Positions 49,601 to 61,387 of a DNA stretch of 64,000 nt are shown piece by piece. Numbering within the stretch: the stretch's first letter is position 1; every line of letters begins with the position of its first letter. The notes under the pieces are model-generated. The model was not told where the DNA came from, did not search any database, and saw only the letters and a list, made by a program, of their open reading frames with translations. The position numbers and the translations under genes are program-made. Source of the DNA: Carya illinoinensis (taxonomy: Eukaryota > Streptophyta > Magnoliopsida > Fagales > Juglandaceae); contig NC_056767.1 of the NCBI RefSeq assembly GCF_018687715.1, positions 3,162,001 to 3,226,000 on the forward strand, given 5' to 3'.

Positions 49601-52334
49601 TGTGCTAAATTTTCTCAAGGGAGGAGGCTTTCTCAGCAGTGTTAATGACACTTTCATCACTCTCATTCCAGAAGTTAAGGAGCCTAAATGAGTCACAAAG
49701 TACAGACCTATAAGCCTGTACAATGTACTCTATAAGATAGTGGCCAAAGTAATTGCCAACAGATTGAAACTGGTATTGCCTATGATCATCTCTCCAAATC
49801 AAAGTGCATTCATACCAGGGTGACTTATAACTGATAATATTCTTGTGGCTTATGAAACTCTTCATTCATTGAACACTAATAAGAAAGGAAATGAGTGTTA
49901 TATGGCTCTTAAACTCGATATGAGTAAAGCATACAATCATGTGGAGTGGGAATTTCTTGAATCAGTTATGAATAAAATAGAATTTGCTCACATGTATAAG
50001 TATCTTATTATAGAATGCATTTCCTTAGTCTCTTATTTCATACTAATCAATGGTGAAACTCAAGACCCTTTCTCACCTTCAAGGGGTTTAAGACAGTGAG
50101 ACTCCCTTTCACCATACCTCTTTATTATGTGTGCTGAGCCTCTGACTTCATTACTGAACCAAGCTGAGCATATTGGTGGCATATTAGGTTTGCCTATTGG
50201 AAGATCTCTAATCACTATTAATCATATTTTCTTTGTTGATGATAGCCTTTTATTCTGCAAAGCAAATTCTTTAGAATGGAATAGAGTCTTATATATTTTG
50301 AAACAATATAAGAGGGCTTCTAGGTAGATGCTAAATAAGGAAAAGACTTCTATTTTTTTCAGTAGGAACATTCCACCAGATATAAAGAATACAATTGTTC
50401 AAATAGTAGTGGTGAGATAAACTAGAACTTATGAGAAGTACTTGAGATTTCTAGCAGTAGTAGGGAGATCTAAATTTGGAGCTTTCAATTCTTTATTAGA
50501 TAGAACATGGGCTCATATATCCAACTGGTAAACAAAATTTCCGTTTGTTGCAAGGAAGGAAATTTTGTTAATGGCAGTTCTTCAAGCCATTCTAACCTAC
50601 ACCACATGCATTTTTCAATTATTTGCCTTGATTACTCAGAAGCTAAACAAAATGTTGAGGAAGTTTTGGTGGAGACAAAATGGTAAAAATACAAAAGTTC
50701 AATGGATAAAATGGGAACAGATGGGCTTAACAAAGGAGGCTAGAGGTTTGGAGTTTCGAGACTTTGAAAGCTTTAATTTAGCCATGTTGGCAAAGCGAAG
50801 CTGAAGAATGCTAAAGAATCATAAATTTTTACCTGCTAAAGTTTTAAAATAGAATTACTTTACAAACAAATATTTGCTAGAGGCTACTTTGGAAAACAGA
50901 CCATCCTATGCTTGGAGGAGTATTATTGCAGGACAAAAACTTCTTAAAGAGAGTCTGATATGGAGGATAGGAGATGGAAGACAAGTCAGAATATGGAAAG
51001 ACAAGTGAATTCCTAAGCCCCATTCTTTGATGATTCAGTCACTGAGGCTAAATGCAAATGAAGATGCTAAGGTTTCTGACCTGATTGAAATTGATCTGAA
51101 CAGATGAAATATGAGAAAGTTGAACACCCACTTTTCCTCTCAAGATGCTGATCTTATTCAAAGTATTTTTCTTTGCATTGGGAGAAGAGAGGATGGTCTA
51201 GTGTGGCACTATATAAAGGATGTAATTTTTTCTATTAAAAGTGTCTATCATCTATATAGAGATATTAGACTTAGATGTCAAGGGAGTTGTTTTGATGATA
51301 AGAACACAGAATTTGCTTGGAAATCATTCTGGAAGTTTGAAAGTTTCAAATGCTGTCAAGATGTTCATTTGGAGAGCTTGCCAAGATGCACTACCAACCC
51401 TTTCCAACCTTTACAAAAGAAAAATTGTGGAGAATGAATTTTGCCCTATATGCAAAATTCACACAGAATTAGTGGGTCATGCCATTTGGAGTTGTGGAGG
51501 AGCTCCAAATGTTTCTTGTCAAGGCAGCAAGAAAATTCAATTGATGGTTTGTCAAAGTAAATTTTTTTCTGGACATTTTGAGCAAACTTTGTAGTACTCT
51601 CCACTAAGATGAACTAGAGGAAACAACAATAGCAGTAAGGTTGATATAGTTCAAAAGAAATGATTTTATCCATGGAAAATAGTTCAAATATCCTAATTCC
51701 ATCATCAACAAAGTAAAGAAAGATTAGCTAGCTTTTAAAAATGTACAAAAACACAAAAAGCCTCATCAACAGAATATTAGATAGATCCATCATAAATGGA
51801 CTAAGCCTCCAGATAAGTGTTACAAAGCTAATTGGGATACTGCGGTCAGTAAGGAGAAATGCAAGATTGGCATAGGAGTGATCATTCGAGATGGACAAGG
51901 CCAGGTGATAAGTTATCTGAGTGCTCCCAGAAGTCTATATGCAAGTCTTCGGGTGGCTAAATCTTATGTTGTTATGGTTGCTACAAATTTCTATAAAGAT
52001 TTGGGCATTCGATCATTAATATTGGAGGGAGATGCCTTACAAGTGGTGAATAATCTTTCAATGAATAACAAAGACTGGTCACATGCAGGTTGGTTAATTG
52101 AAGATGCCATAACTTAGCTTAATTCTTATACTTTTTGGTTAGTTGTTCATACAAGAAGAGAAACTAATCAAGCTATTCATATTCTTGCTCGGGAAGCATT
52201 ATCTCTTTAAAATGATTTCATAGGTTTGGAAGAAATTCCAGCATGTATTCCGTCAATTGTTTCTTTTGAGATGTTATAAGACTTGTTGACCAATAAAATT
52301 TCATTTTTTTTTTATCAAAAAAAAAAAAAAAAAG
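46610..52334 (+). mobile_element. Decayed L1-type LINE retrotransposon
   Basis: Pieces occur in the correct order, each broken by stops and frameshifts. First is an ORF1/gag-like DUF4283 region (46758 on) with IQLHNIPFGRMS and a zinc knuckle CFRCDIIKHGSNGC (about 47380). Next is the endonuclease C-terminal part (GPKFTWANN, KLDKAIANLEW, 48690-48790), then reverse transcriptase (49200-50330: LSSPNPDGFYTQFY, KLDMSKAYNHVEW, FFVDDSLLF in place of the usual FADD). A zinc-binding zf-RVT region (51350-51520, FIWRACQDALPTL, CPICKIHTE) and a C-terminal RNase H (51820-52200, NWDTAV, EGDALQVV) follow. It ends in AATAAAATTTC and a poly(A) tract (52317-52334). I found no clear target duplication, and the 5' limit is approximate. 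At least eight in-frame stops mean it is dead. Confidence 0.9.
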
Positions 52335-52466
52335 CTTCTATACATTTGTGCTTCAATATACTTTATAAACGACTTGATCATTTACATTAGATAATTATTG
52401 ATAGAATAATGATTTATAAAGCTCGCATAAGCTCTTTGTTAAAAAAAAGTGGATCTCAGGATAAAA

Positions 52467-53150
52467 GTGTTAATGTCGTGTTTCGTATACCTGGACTAAG
52501 TTCCTACAACTTGGCCTGGAATGTTTTCCACTTGTGATCCCAAAGACAAGGATGGGCTCGGGAGTGGTCCGGGGAGCTTTTGATGCCAAAGTTAGTAGAT
52601 TTTTTGTGTAAAATGCAGGAAATTGTAGAGTTCAAAGAGAGTTATTTGTACTTGGGCATGACCTTTATACAAGGTTATGAGAGAACATTCCTGAACTCAG
52701 TGTCAGGAGTTTGTGTCACGCTCACAGTTGCTCCAGTCTTAGCCTTTAATTTGACGTGGCACCTATGGTAATGCCATTAATGTGGCTTGGGCCTTGAAGT
52801 GGCGTCATTAATGAGGCATGACTTCCCAGGTGGTGTCTCGATGGTTGGTAATAGGTGCGGTCAGTTTTAGCTCCCATCATCAGAGAATAGAGGGCTGCTC
52901 ATGTCTTCCATTTAATTGCAGGCATGGATCCTTTAATGCTAATCATGGTAGGTTAGTATTATGGTCATCACATCCCATTTGTCTCTTTTGACCTATTTCC
53001 TGTGCGATGTGTTCCCTTTCTACTAACAGGAATTGTGGGTTGAGTCCTTTTACCGATTGTTGGGCTATATGAGATGAGGGTCTAATCCAAGAGGGGCCTT
53101 AGCTCTACTAGGGCCCAACCCAATGGGCCGAGAGGGAATATTTCTTAAAA
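52467..53150. repeat. GC-richer non-coding segment, probable LTR or other repeat fragment
   Basis: From TGTTAATGTCGTG to the A run at about 53150 the composition shifts to GC-rich non-coding sequence with short near-repeats (GGCATGACC/GGCATGACT, ATTAATGTGGC/ATTAATGAGGC). It looks like part of an LTR or retroposed sequence, but I could not define TG...CA ends or a target duplication. Confidence 0.3.
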
Positions 53151-54138
53151 AAAAAAATAACAAATCTTTTTTTTATGTTAGATTCTAGTTGTTTACAAGG
53201 CCATATGCAAGATTTGTACATCTAAAATTTTTACTTGACATTATTATTATTATTATTATAAATAAATTCAACTAGTTATAATTTTTATAGTTACTAATAT
53301 TTATATCTTCTGTTGCACATGTTGCACAGGTTCAACATCTTTAACCAAATAATAATATATCATAATAAAGAGCATAATGGACTAATGATATATGACGTGA
53401 TTCTCTAAATAGAAAATATTCAAAACCTTCTATTCCCTTGTATAAATAAAAAGTAATAATATATCATAGCTTATAAAATAAATTAATGACATATATCTAG
53501 CTTATAAAAAGTAAATGAGTGAGTAAACGCAAATCGTATTATACGTCCTCCTTCGTCGAATTATATATCTGGTAATGTTAGTCTTGAATGCTAATTTCAA
53601 GTAATAAAAACATGATATTTAAAATCTCTAACAAAATAATTACATGATCTACTCTAATTTTATTAAGTTCGAAATCAGCTTATAAAAATAATTAATGACA
53701 TGTGATATATATTAAGTCTTTTTATAATATTATTTTAAATAGAGGATAATTATATAAAAATTAATTACATCTCATTTGTATTCACAACTCTTTTCGGTTA
53801 ATCTTAATTAATTATTATAATTTTTTAAATTTTCATATAAAATAATATAAATAATTTATCATTTTCATATTTTAAAATAAAAATAATTTTAAAAATATAT
53901 ATTTTATCATTATTTTATTTATTTTTTAATTTTAATCTCAACTCACAGTACTTCTTTACCCGTCTCATGTCGTGACTCGAGTCTAAAATGTTAGGCTTTG
54001 CCGGCAGGTCCCAGACCGAATTGTGTTCCTTTGTGTTCTTCTCGACTCCTTGAGAAATTCCTACGAAAAAAAAAAAGGGAAAAAACTCAAAGAAGAAACA
54101 CGAAAACACGCAGAGGATTACAGCGTACAGAGACGAAG
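53151..54138. other. Promoter side of the TTC33-like gene
   Basis: Mostly AT-rich, with an inverted copy of the AT-rich dispersed repeat at about 53770-53945. The last 150 bases become mixed in composition and read as a 5' leader. No clear TATA box was identified at a convincing distance. Confidence 0.45.
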
Positions 54139-56040
54139 ATGAAACTGACATGGAAGAACAACAGTAAGAACAGCAAGAAGCGCTCTCTGGCCTCCGTATC
54201 AAACTTTCCAAACCTCCCTTTTGAGCACCATCAGGAAGATGACGAAGCTAATAACAGCAGCAATACACAGCTTAAAATAAAGGAGAACGGTAGTGAGGGA
54301 TTAGCTTCTCTCGATGCCTCTAATTCATCGGACGCCAAACAACTTGCCCAGTCCTTTCAGATGCAGGGAAATAAGCTCGCCGAGGTATCCCCCAAAACTT
54401 TAATCCCCCTCTTTTATTCTGATTTTCTAGATCTTGATTTTAGTATGTAATTATTTCTCAATTTTAGTAATGAAAATATACCCAGTTAGCTAATTAAACA
54501 AAAAGAAGAAGAAGAAGAAGAAGAAGAAGCCCCAATCTTGATAGAAATGGGTTTTGGTGATTGAATTAGTTCGGTACCAACTGTGGAGATTTACTTGTGC
54601 TGAGTGTCCTTTTGAGAAATGGGTTGATGGGGGTTTTTTCGAAATCCACTCTCCCACGGCTGGTGATCAATTTCCCCCCGTTTTCGAATGATATTGAAAC
54701 GTTTATCGTGATTCTTGTGTTAATTTAATTCTTTTGCCTGTTGCTATTTGTATTCTGCTACACGAATTCATAGCTTAATTCTCATAGCAATATTTTTTTT
54801 TTTTACCCCTTGGAGGATGGGAAATACCGGGAAGCACTGGGAAAATGGGAGGCTGCTCTTACTTTGATGCCTGAACTTGCAGTTTTACATGAGCAAAAGG
54901 CTCAGATTTTGCTTGAAATCGGAGACTCATGGAACAGTTTGAAGGCAGCCGCTCGTGAGAACTAGTCAATTTTGCATTTTTTTATTATTCATAATGCATG
55001 ATAGCTCGATTATAAATGACAGCAATTTTTTTCCTTATGCAATCTTAAAACCGAATTTTGTTTTCCTTATATTGACCGAAATTTTGTTTTTCTGTTCTAT
55101 AACTTTAGAATGCATAATCATGATTATTTAAAAAATTTATCTTGCAGGTGCTACCGAATTGGAGCCATCATGGGCTGAGGTATGGCAGACCTTTATGTTT
55201 CCATTGTTCTTACTTCTCCATACCTTTTCTTACTTCTCCTTACCTCTAATTTGTTTGAAAATCTTAAGCTATGATACCTCATTCTTCTTTAAGAATCCTG
55301 CATGTACGTACTTATATATATAAAAAAAAAAAAAAATAAAATAAAATAAAAAAAAATAAAAAAAAAAAAGAAAAAAGAAGAAGAAGAGAGAACCCTGTAT
55401 GTAAGTGGTAGATTAGAAAGTGATAATTTCCTTACCCAAAATCGGATCTTTGCAGGCATGGATCACCCTTGGTAGAGCACAGTTGAACTTTGGGGAGCCT
55501 GATAGTGCTATTGAAAGCTTTGACAAAGCGTTATCCATCAAGGTATTTTCTTCTAAGCCAGTGACCTGAATTATGAGTCTCCGGTACTGATACATGTTAC
55601 TCCTAATGGAAAATAGCTACAACCAGGACTGACTGGCATGATATGAACATGCTTACACATCTTTGAATTTATGTATTATCTCTGGAAAAAGAAAAATTAA
55701 TTAATGGATTGCTTTGCATATTGGTTGGGATTGAAACATGTTCTTTTGAAATAGACAGAAACAAGGTGGTTGTGTGATCTATTAAATTGTGAGATGCAGT
55801 ATTATCATGAATTTCTGCGCATTATAGTAGCTCTGACAACGAGCTGCTTACTTAGAGTAAGACATTAGGATGATTCTGTTATTAAAGTTTAACCGGTACA
55901 TGCAGCCTGATTGTGAAGAGGCTCAAGACGATAGGTATACTGCCTTGCATCTTATAAAGAGGCGAAAGCAGCTCCATTCAGCAGGCTTGAGCAGTACTCA
56001 AAATCGCTTTGCCGTTGGTGATGAGACCAAAAGCTCCTGA
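54139..56040 (+). CDS. Tetratricopeptide repeat protein, TTC33-like (212 aa, 5 exons)
   Basis: Exons 54139-54384, 54816-54954, 55148-55179, 55456-55542 and 55906-56040, all with GT-AG introns and matching phases, give 212 residues ending GDETKSS. An N-terminal polar, Lys/Asn/Ser-rich segment (1-65, MKLTWKNNSKNSKKR) is followed by three consecutive TPR helix pairs: AQSFQMQGNKLAEDGKYREAL (about 68-88), LHEQKAQILLEIGDSWNSL through ATELEPSWAE, and AWITLGRAQLNFGEPDSAIESFDKALSIKP. A basic HLIKRRKQLH tail comes next. TPRs bind other proteins as a scaffold; the partner is unknown. The plant TTC33-like family has this size and start (from memory). No breaks are seen, so this is the best-supported intact cellular gene in the window. 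Intron 1 has an AAG microsatellite. Confidence 0.9.
54503..54529. repeat. (AAG)n microsatellite in intron 1 of the TTC33-like gene
   Basis: Nine consecutive AAG/GAA triplets. Confidence 0.85.
55321..55393. repeat. A-rich low-complexity tract in intron 3 of the TTC33-like gene
   Basis: A long run of A broken by single T and G bases, passing into AAGAAGAAGAAG. Confidence 0.8.
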
Positions 56041-57216
56041 ATGCAGCAGATTGGAACAAATCTTTGACTCCCGAGTCCCGCCACGCAGTATAGTAAGTTG
56101 GCTGGGTTGTATTGGGTTTCACGAGAGTTCCCTTCTAATTGATGGAGATCAACATACTTTGCCTGGTTTATCTACCAGGAAAGATGAAAACTGGGGATAA
56201 TCTCGACAAGCTCAATTCCTTCAGCTGACATGTTTCTGCTGTAAATATGTTTGAACCCGTATTAAATTCCGTAGAAAGGAAAAATCTGGTCTGTAAATTA
56301 GCTTTTCTTGTTGAAATGGAGCCAGGCTCTCGCTCTCTCTCTCCCTCTCTCTCTGTCTCAAATAGGCGTGCACAGAGCACACCCACGTTTTCGCTTTTCA
56401 ACAGTAGCATGAATAAAATTTTAATTCATCTTTATGTACTTGCCACTTGGTACTACCTATCGATGGCATTAGATGAATTCTGGTAAATCGCATGAATTCA
56501 AGGCTCCAAACATGGAAGTTGATACGGTTCTTTTGGATGGGAAATATTCTGAATTGTTTTTTATTTGGAAAGAGACATTTGCAGAGAAATGATAAATTAA
56601 ACAGAAAAATTAATAATTAGGAACCCCGGAGATCTTTATCTTTAATAATTCTTGTTTTGAAAAACTGAACATTTCCCATCATTTATATCTCTTAATGCTT
56701 GCACTGCACGGGGCATCGAATTTGGATGCTGGATGGTTGTTTGCATATACCCCATGGATGCCGGATGGTTGTCTGCGTATACCGCCTGCCATGACGATAA
56801 TCTTCGCTCTCCCCAAATATTAATATTATGATTCTATTCTTTATTCTTCCCAATATGTTCAAAGATTTAACCTTGTTCGTTGTGACAAGCGCAAGTCCAG
56901 CTATATCTCTTTGTGTGTAAGGTAAGAAATATATTTTAATCAAATCCTGCAAATTCTACACAAATGCCTAGAGAAAAATGCTAGGTAGATTAATCAAAAA
57001 GAGAACCCATGCGCAAATGCCTTAAGTTCTTAACTTAGCGGCTCCAGCATTGGCAGGCGCATTTCAACATCGTACTGAACATCACCTGGAAGCAGCAGTA
57101 CAACTGTACAACATAGCAAACAGAGAAGCAGGCCAAATACAGTCACACAAACACTATAGCCAAAGCATATTGTTCTCCAAATCTTAGGAATTTCTCCCGG
57201 TAAAAGCTAGCCAATT
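56041..57216. other. 3' flank of the TTC33-like gene and intergenic DNA
   Basis: Contains a CT microsatellite at about 56326-56360, which is probably within the 3' untranslated region. A roughly 40-base near-duplicate (TGGATG...GGATGGTTGT...GCATATACC) occurs at 56724 and 56757. The two neighbouring genes are convergent here. No further gene was seen. Confidence 0.45.
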
Positions 57217-58368
57217 CAAATGATGGCCTTGGCAATTTCTCTCAGAAGAAACTTTTCAACTTTCCCCGCTGAAGTCTTGGGAAGCTCATCCCTGAACACC
57301 TCCTTCTTAGGCGCCATATAGTGCGGTGACCTAATCCTGTAGAAATCTATTATTTCCTTCTCACTAGGTTTCTCAATCAAGTCAGTCTTCTAACTCACAA
57401 ACACACAAGGCGTCTCTCCCCAAAACTCATCCGGTCGAGCCACCACGGCCGCCTCGTTTATTGCCGGATTCGAGTACAACACTGACTCAACCTCTGCACT
57501 GCAGATATTCCCACCGCCACTGATAATAACGTCCTTGGACCGATCTTTAATCTCCAAATATGAATCTGGATGTATCACTCCTACGTCTCCTGTGTAGAAC
57601 TAGCCGTCCTCTCTCATGCATTTGGAAGTGGCCTCTGAGTCCTTGAGATAACCTAGCATTACACTTCCACCTCTCAACACTATTTCTCCAAGGGAAGTCC
57701 CGTCCCAATTCACACTCTCCCCGGTACGCGGATGCAATACATCTACTTCGACTAGTCCTATGGTTTTCACGCCTTGTCTTGCTTTGAGCTTAGCCCTCTC
57801 TACTCCTGGTAATGAATTCCAATGTTTTTTCCACGCACATGACAGGATGATGTCAGCCGGGCGTTTCGGTCAGTCCATAGCCATGGCTTACTATGAAACC
57901 TAGCAACTCAGATCGATAGATCACAACGGCTGGTGGTGTTGCTCCGGCGGTAAGGAAGTGTACGGGGTTTGTGAGGCACTGAGGATCTCGACTTTGGGAA
58001 AGTTTGATAGCATGTTGAGGACGATAGGTGCTCCACACATGTGTGTGACACCGTGTCGTCTGATCAAGTCGTAGGTTGTCGACACATTGAATTTACGAAG
58101 GCAGATGTTGGTCCCACCGACAGCTGCCATCCCCCATGTGAAGCTCCAGCCATTAACATGAAACATCGGTAGGGTCTATAGGTAAACAGATTGAGCTGGG
58201 TTTGCCCAATTGATGAGAGAAACTACGGTGACGATGAAGATTCCTCTATAGGAGTGGACCACACCCTTTGGAGAGGAGGTTGTCCCGAACGTGCAGTTTA
58301 GAATCATGGGTCCCACTTGCTCTCCGGGTGGATCCACTTGAAGTCTTGATCACCATTATCCACCATGT

Positions 58369-58502
58369 GAGAATAAGTGGGGATGAACTTAGCAGTGTTT
58401 GATAATGTAGGTAGTGAGACCTCTTCGTCCTCAATGAGAATAAGTGGGGATGAACTTAGCAGTGTTTGATAATGTAGGTAGTGAGACCTCTTCGTCCTCA
58501 AT
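58369..58502. repeat. 67-bp tandem duplication in the acyl-activating-enzyme pseudogene
   Basis: Two back-to-back copies (58369-58435 and 58436-58502) beginning GAGAATAAGTGGGGATGAAC. Because 67 is not a multiple of three, the frame is shifted. Confidence 0.9.
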
Positions 58503-58559
58503 GAGGACGAGAAGTGGGAGGTGGGAATTAGGTGGGAAGAAAGAGATTGCTTCATCCTT

Positions 58560-60922
58560 ACTCAACTGATAAATTATCTTATCGTAGCACACCCTGTATT
58601 TTCATCGGTTATTGCTCTAATCATAAAGGTTTTCGGTACTTTGACCCTTCTTCCACGCGTGTGTATATTTCTCGAAATGTGATATTTGACAAAGGTAATT
58701 TTCCAGCTCACGTACAATCCATTTTCACTGACTCTGCCAACGACATGCAACCCCAGGTAATTCTCACAAGTTACTTTTATCTCCTCCTTCACATATATTT
58801 AATTTTTCCCCTATTTCTTCTCAGACTCATGCTCCTTCCTCACCTATTGTTTCTCATGATTCTACCTCATTCGAGCATGTTCTTCATTCCTCTACACCCC
58901 TTTTCACCTATGGCCATCCTGACATTCCTCTAGCCTCTCTTGTTTCCACTGTCTACTAGCCAACTTTCTTCTTTCCAAGACAATGAACCTCCTGATGACC
59001 AAGACAGGGCACCCCCTTTTCACATGTCTTCCACTCATATGATCACCAAATCCCAAACTAGCCATCTTAAGCCGCGTAGCTTTCTCAATTTTCAATTATA
59101 TTACTCTACCCATCACCCTCTTTAAGCTTTGCGTGCAGGTGTGGTCATCTCTGAGCCTCGAACCTATGCTCAAGTAGCATCTATACCTGAGGGGTATGCG
59201 GCAATGGACATAGAGTTTCATGCGTTATTGAAGAATGAAACCCGGTCTTTATGGTCCCATCCTCCTCGTAAAAATGTGGTTCCTTGCAAATGGGTCTTTA
59301 AGCTTAAACGTAGACCTGATGAAAGCATTGAACATCACAAGGCTAGACTAGTTGCTGTTGGCTATTTACAGAGAAGTGGTATTCATTTTCATGACACATT
59401 CAGCCCCGTCATCAAACCTTCTACCGTGCGTATGGTTCTTGCACTTGCCGTTTCTTTCAACTAGGATATTAGGCAATCTGATGTCTCTAATGCCTTTCTC
59501 CATGGCATTTTAGAAGAAGAGGTATATATGACATAACCAAAAGGCTTTGAGGATCCTGTGCACCCCAAGTTTGTGTGTAAGCTTCATAAATCTCTCTATG
59601 GTTTGAAGCAAGCTCCTCGAGCTTGGTTTAATCGTTTATCCACTGCATTGTTGTCTCTTGGCTTTCACAGTTCCCAAGTTGATCCCTCCTTGTTCACTTA
59701 TCACCATGGTTCAGTGCATGTATTTTTATTAGTATATGTGGACAATATTCTTGTCGCGTCTAATGATCAGGACTTTATTACATCTCTTATTTCTGATCTG
59801 CAACTTGAGTTTGCCATGAAGGATCTTGGAAAGTTAACGTACTTCCTGGGAATTGAAGCCACACGTTCTCCTTCCGGGTTGCACCTTCGGCAAACACGAT
59901 ATATTATTAATCTTTTAGATCGAGTAAAGCTTCTTGGCATCCGACCTTATTGAGCTCCTTGTGTGTCGAGCTCCAAACTATCCAAGTTTGTTAGAGAACC
60001 TCTCTCGGATCCATTTGAGTATAGGCAAAAGGTAGGTGCCTTGCAATATGTCACTCTCACATGTCCCGACATTGCATACTCAGTAAATCAGCTTTATCAA
60101 CATATGCAAGCTCCAACCTCTGCTCATTGGACAACAACCAAACGGGTGCTACGTTATTTGAAGAATATGCGGGATTATGGCCTCTTTTACACACCCGGTT
60201 CCTTCTCTATTAATGCCTACTACGATTCCGATTGGGCCAGTGATCCTGACGATAGACGATCAACATGTGGTTATGGTGTTTATGTGGGTTCCAACCTCAT
60301 CTCTTGGTTGGCCAAGAAACAACCCATGGTTTCCAAATCTAGTACTGAGACAGAATACCGATGCTTAGCTCTTATTACGGCTGAAGTATATTGGCTGCGT
60401 ATGCTCTTGTATGAGTTGAAGGTTTCACTTTACTCTACTCCTATTGTGTGGTGTGATAATATCAGTGCTTTAGCCCTTGCTTGCAATCCTATTTTCCATG
60501 CTCGATCTAAATATATTGAAGTCGATTACTACTTTGTCTGTGAAAAGGTAGCAAACCGAGACATCGTTCTACAGCTCGTCCCCACTTCATTGCAACCTGC
60601 GGATATTTTCACCAAGGGCTATACAACTGATCATTTTTGTTTTCTACGGGACAAACTTTCTGTGTTGGATCTTCCTGCTAGTTTGCTGGGGAATGATAAG
60701 GATAAAGATCATCCAGTTCAAACTGGATAGCTTCCAAACGTTACCTCCTGATGTGATGTTCGGCAGTTATCATTTTATCATTTAACTTGTATTTAAATCT
60801 ATTGTAATTCTTATCTCCTATAACAAACACATAATCTCTTTAATAACTCTGTTTATATATATATATATATGAGAATATACACGTCTCTGGTATGATTTTC
60901 CAAAGTTCTTTCATTTCTTTCA
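58560..60922 (+). mobile_element. 5'-truncated Ty1/copia retrotransposon
   Basis: The fragment begins near the integrase/linker region of copia pol (STDKLSYRSTPCIFIGYC, a characteristic post-integrase motif). It continues through reverse transcriptase (VPCKWVFKLKRRPDESIEHHKARLVA, LYGLKQAPRAWF, FLLVYVDNILVAS) and RNase H (YYDSDWASDPDDRRSTCGY, SKSSTETEYR, ADIFTKG). The catalytic YVDD is changed to YVDN, and stops break the frame (AVSFN*DIRQ, VYMT*PKG, GIRPY*APC). The 3' end carries a short LTR-like region. gag, protease and most of integrase are missing. It interrupts the acyl-activating-enzyme pseudogene in the opposite orientation. Confidence 0.88.
60749..60922 (+). repeat. Probable 3' LTR remnant of the copia element
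   Basis: About 174 bp from TGATGTGATGTTCGG to CATTTCTTTCA (TG...CA ends) after the pol stop, with a TATATATATA tract near the middle. There is no second LTR to compare and no obvious polypurine tract, so the left limit is uncertain. Confidence 0.5.
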
Positions 60923-61379
60923 GAGAGAAGATGATTCCTGGTCGACGAAGACGAACTTCGATTCATTGTGGCGGTGAAGTGCAGAGATGGTGCAGGCATC
61001 GAGGTGGGTGTTGATGTTGTTGAGTATGGCATCGCACATGGGCATTGCAAAGTGGAGCTCGTGCATGGCGGGGATGTAGGGGGCCACCACAGACACCACG
61101 TTGTGCCTTTTGATGCCGATGGATGATAGGGACGATGCCACCTGGAGGCATCTACGGTAAGTTTGCGACCATATATACAAGTTGGTGTTGTACACAATTG
61201 AAGGACTATCAGCATACACAGTTGCTGCTCTTTCCAAGAACCCTAATATGGTTAGGGGGTATAAGTTTGCAGCACTTGGTCTGAGTAATTCCATTTATTC
61301 AAAGTTCTGATAGGTATCTTTGCTAATGATGTAAAAGCCTTCGTGTAGCTATTTCTCAAGAGAATGGAAGCTGACTAGC

Positions 61380-61387
61380 TATTTATA
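61380..61387 (-). promoter_or_regulatory. TATA box of the acyl-activating-enzyme pseudogene
   Basis: TATAAATA on the minus strand within CCACTATAAATAGCT, about 86 bases upstream of the ATG. Confidence 0.55.

Larger units (their letters stand above)
57217..61294 (-). pseudogene. Acyl-activating enzyme (AMP-forming acyl-CoA ligase) pseudogene split by copia
   Basis: The N-terminal part (61294-60923) starts MELLRPSAANLYPLTILGFL and includes FLERAATVYADSPSIVY, like the peroxisomal-type plant acyl-activating enzymes of the AMP-binding superfamily. The frame resumes at 58559 (KDEAISLFPP) and runs to 57217: the ATP-binding loop [76 protein letters not shown] and [18 protein letters not shown]. Stops replace expected residues before ILNCTFGTTSS, in VYL*TLPMFH, DG*FYTGD and FVS*KTDL. 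A 67-bp tandem duplication (58369-58502) shifts the frame. No SKL-type peroxisomal tail is evident. The intact enzyme would couple a carboxylic acid to CoA through an acyl-adenylate. A TATA box is retained at 61380. Confidence 0.9.

Noticed and set aside
57390..57578. Short independent gene
   Set aside because: It is one stop-bounded piece of the acyl-activating-enzyme pseudogene.
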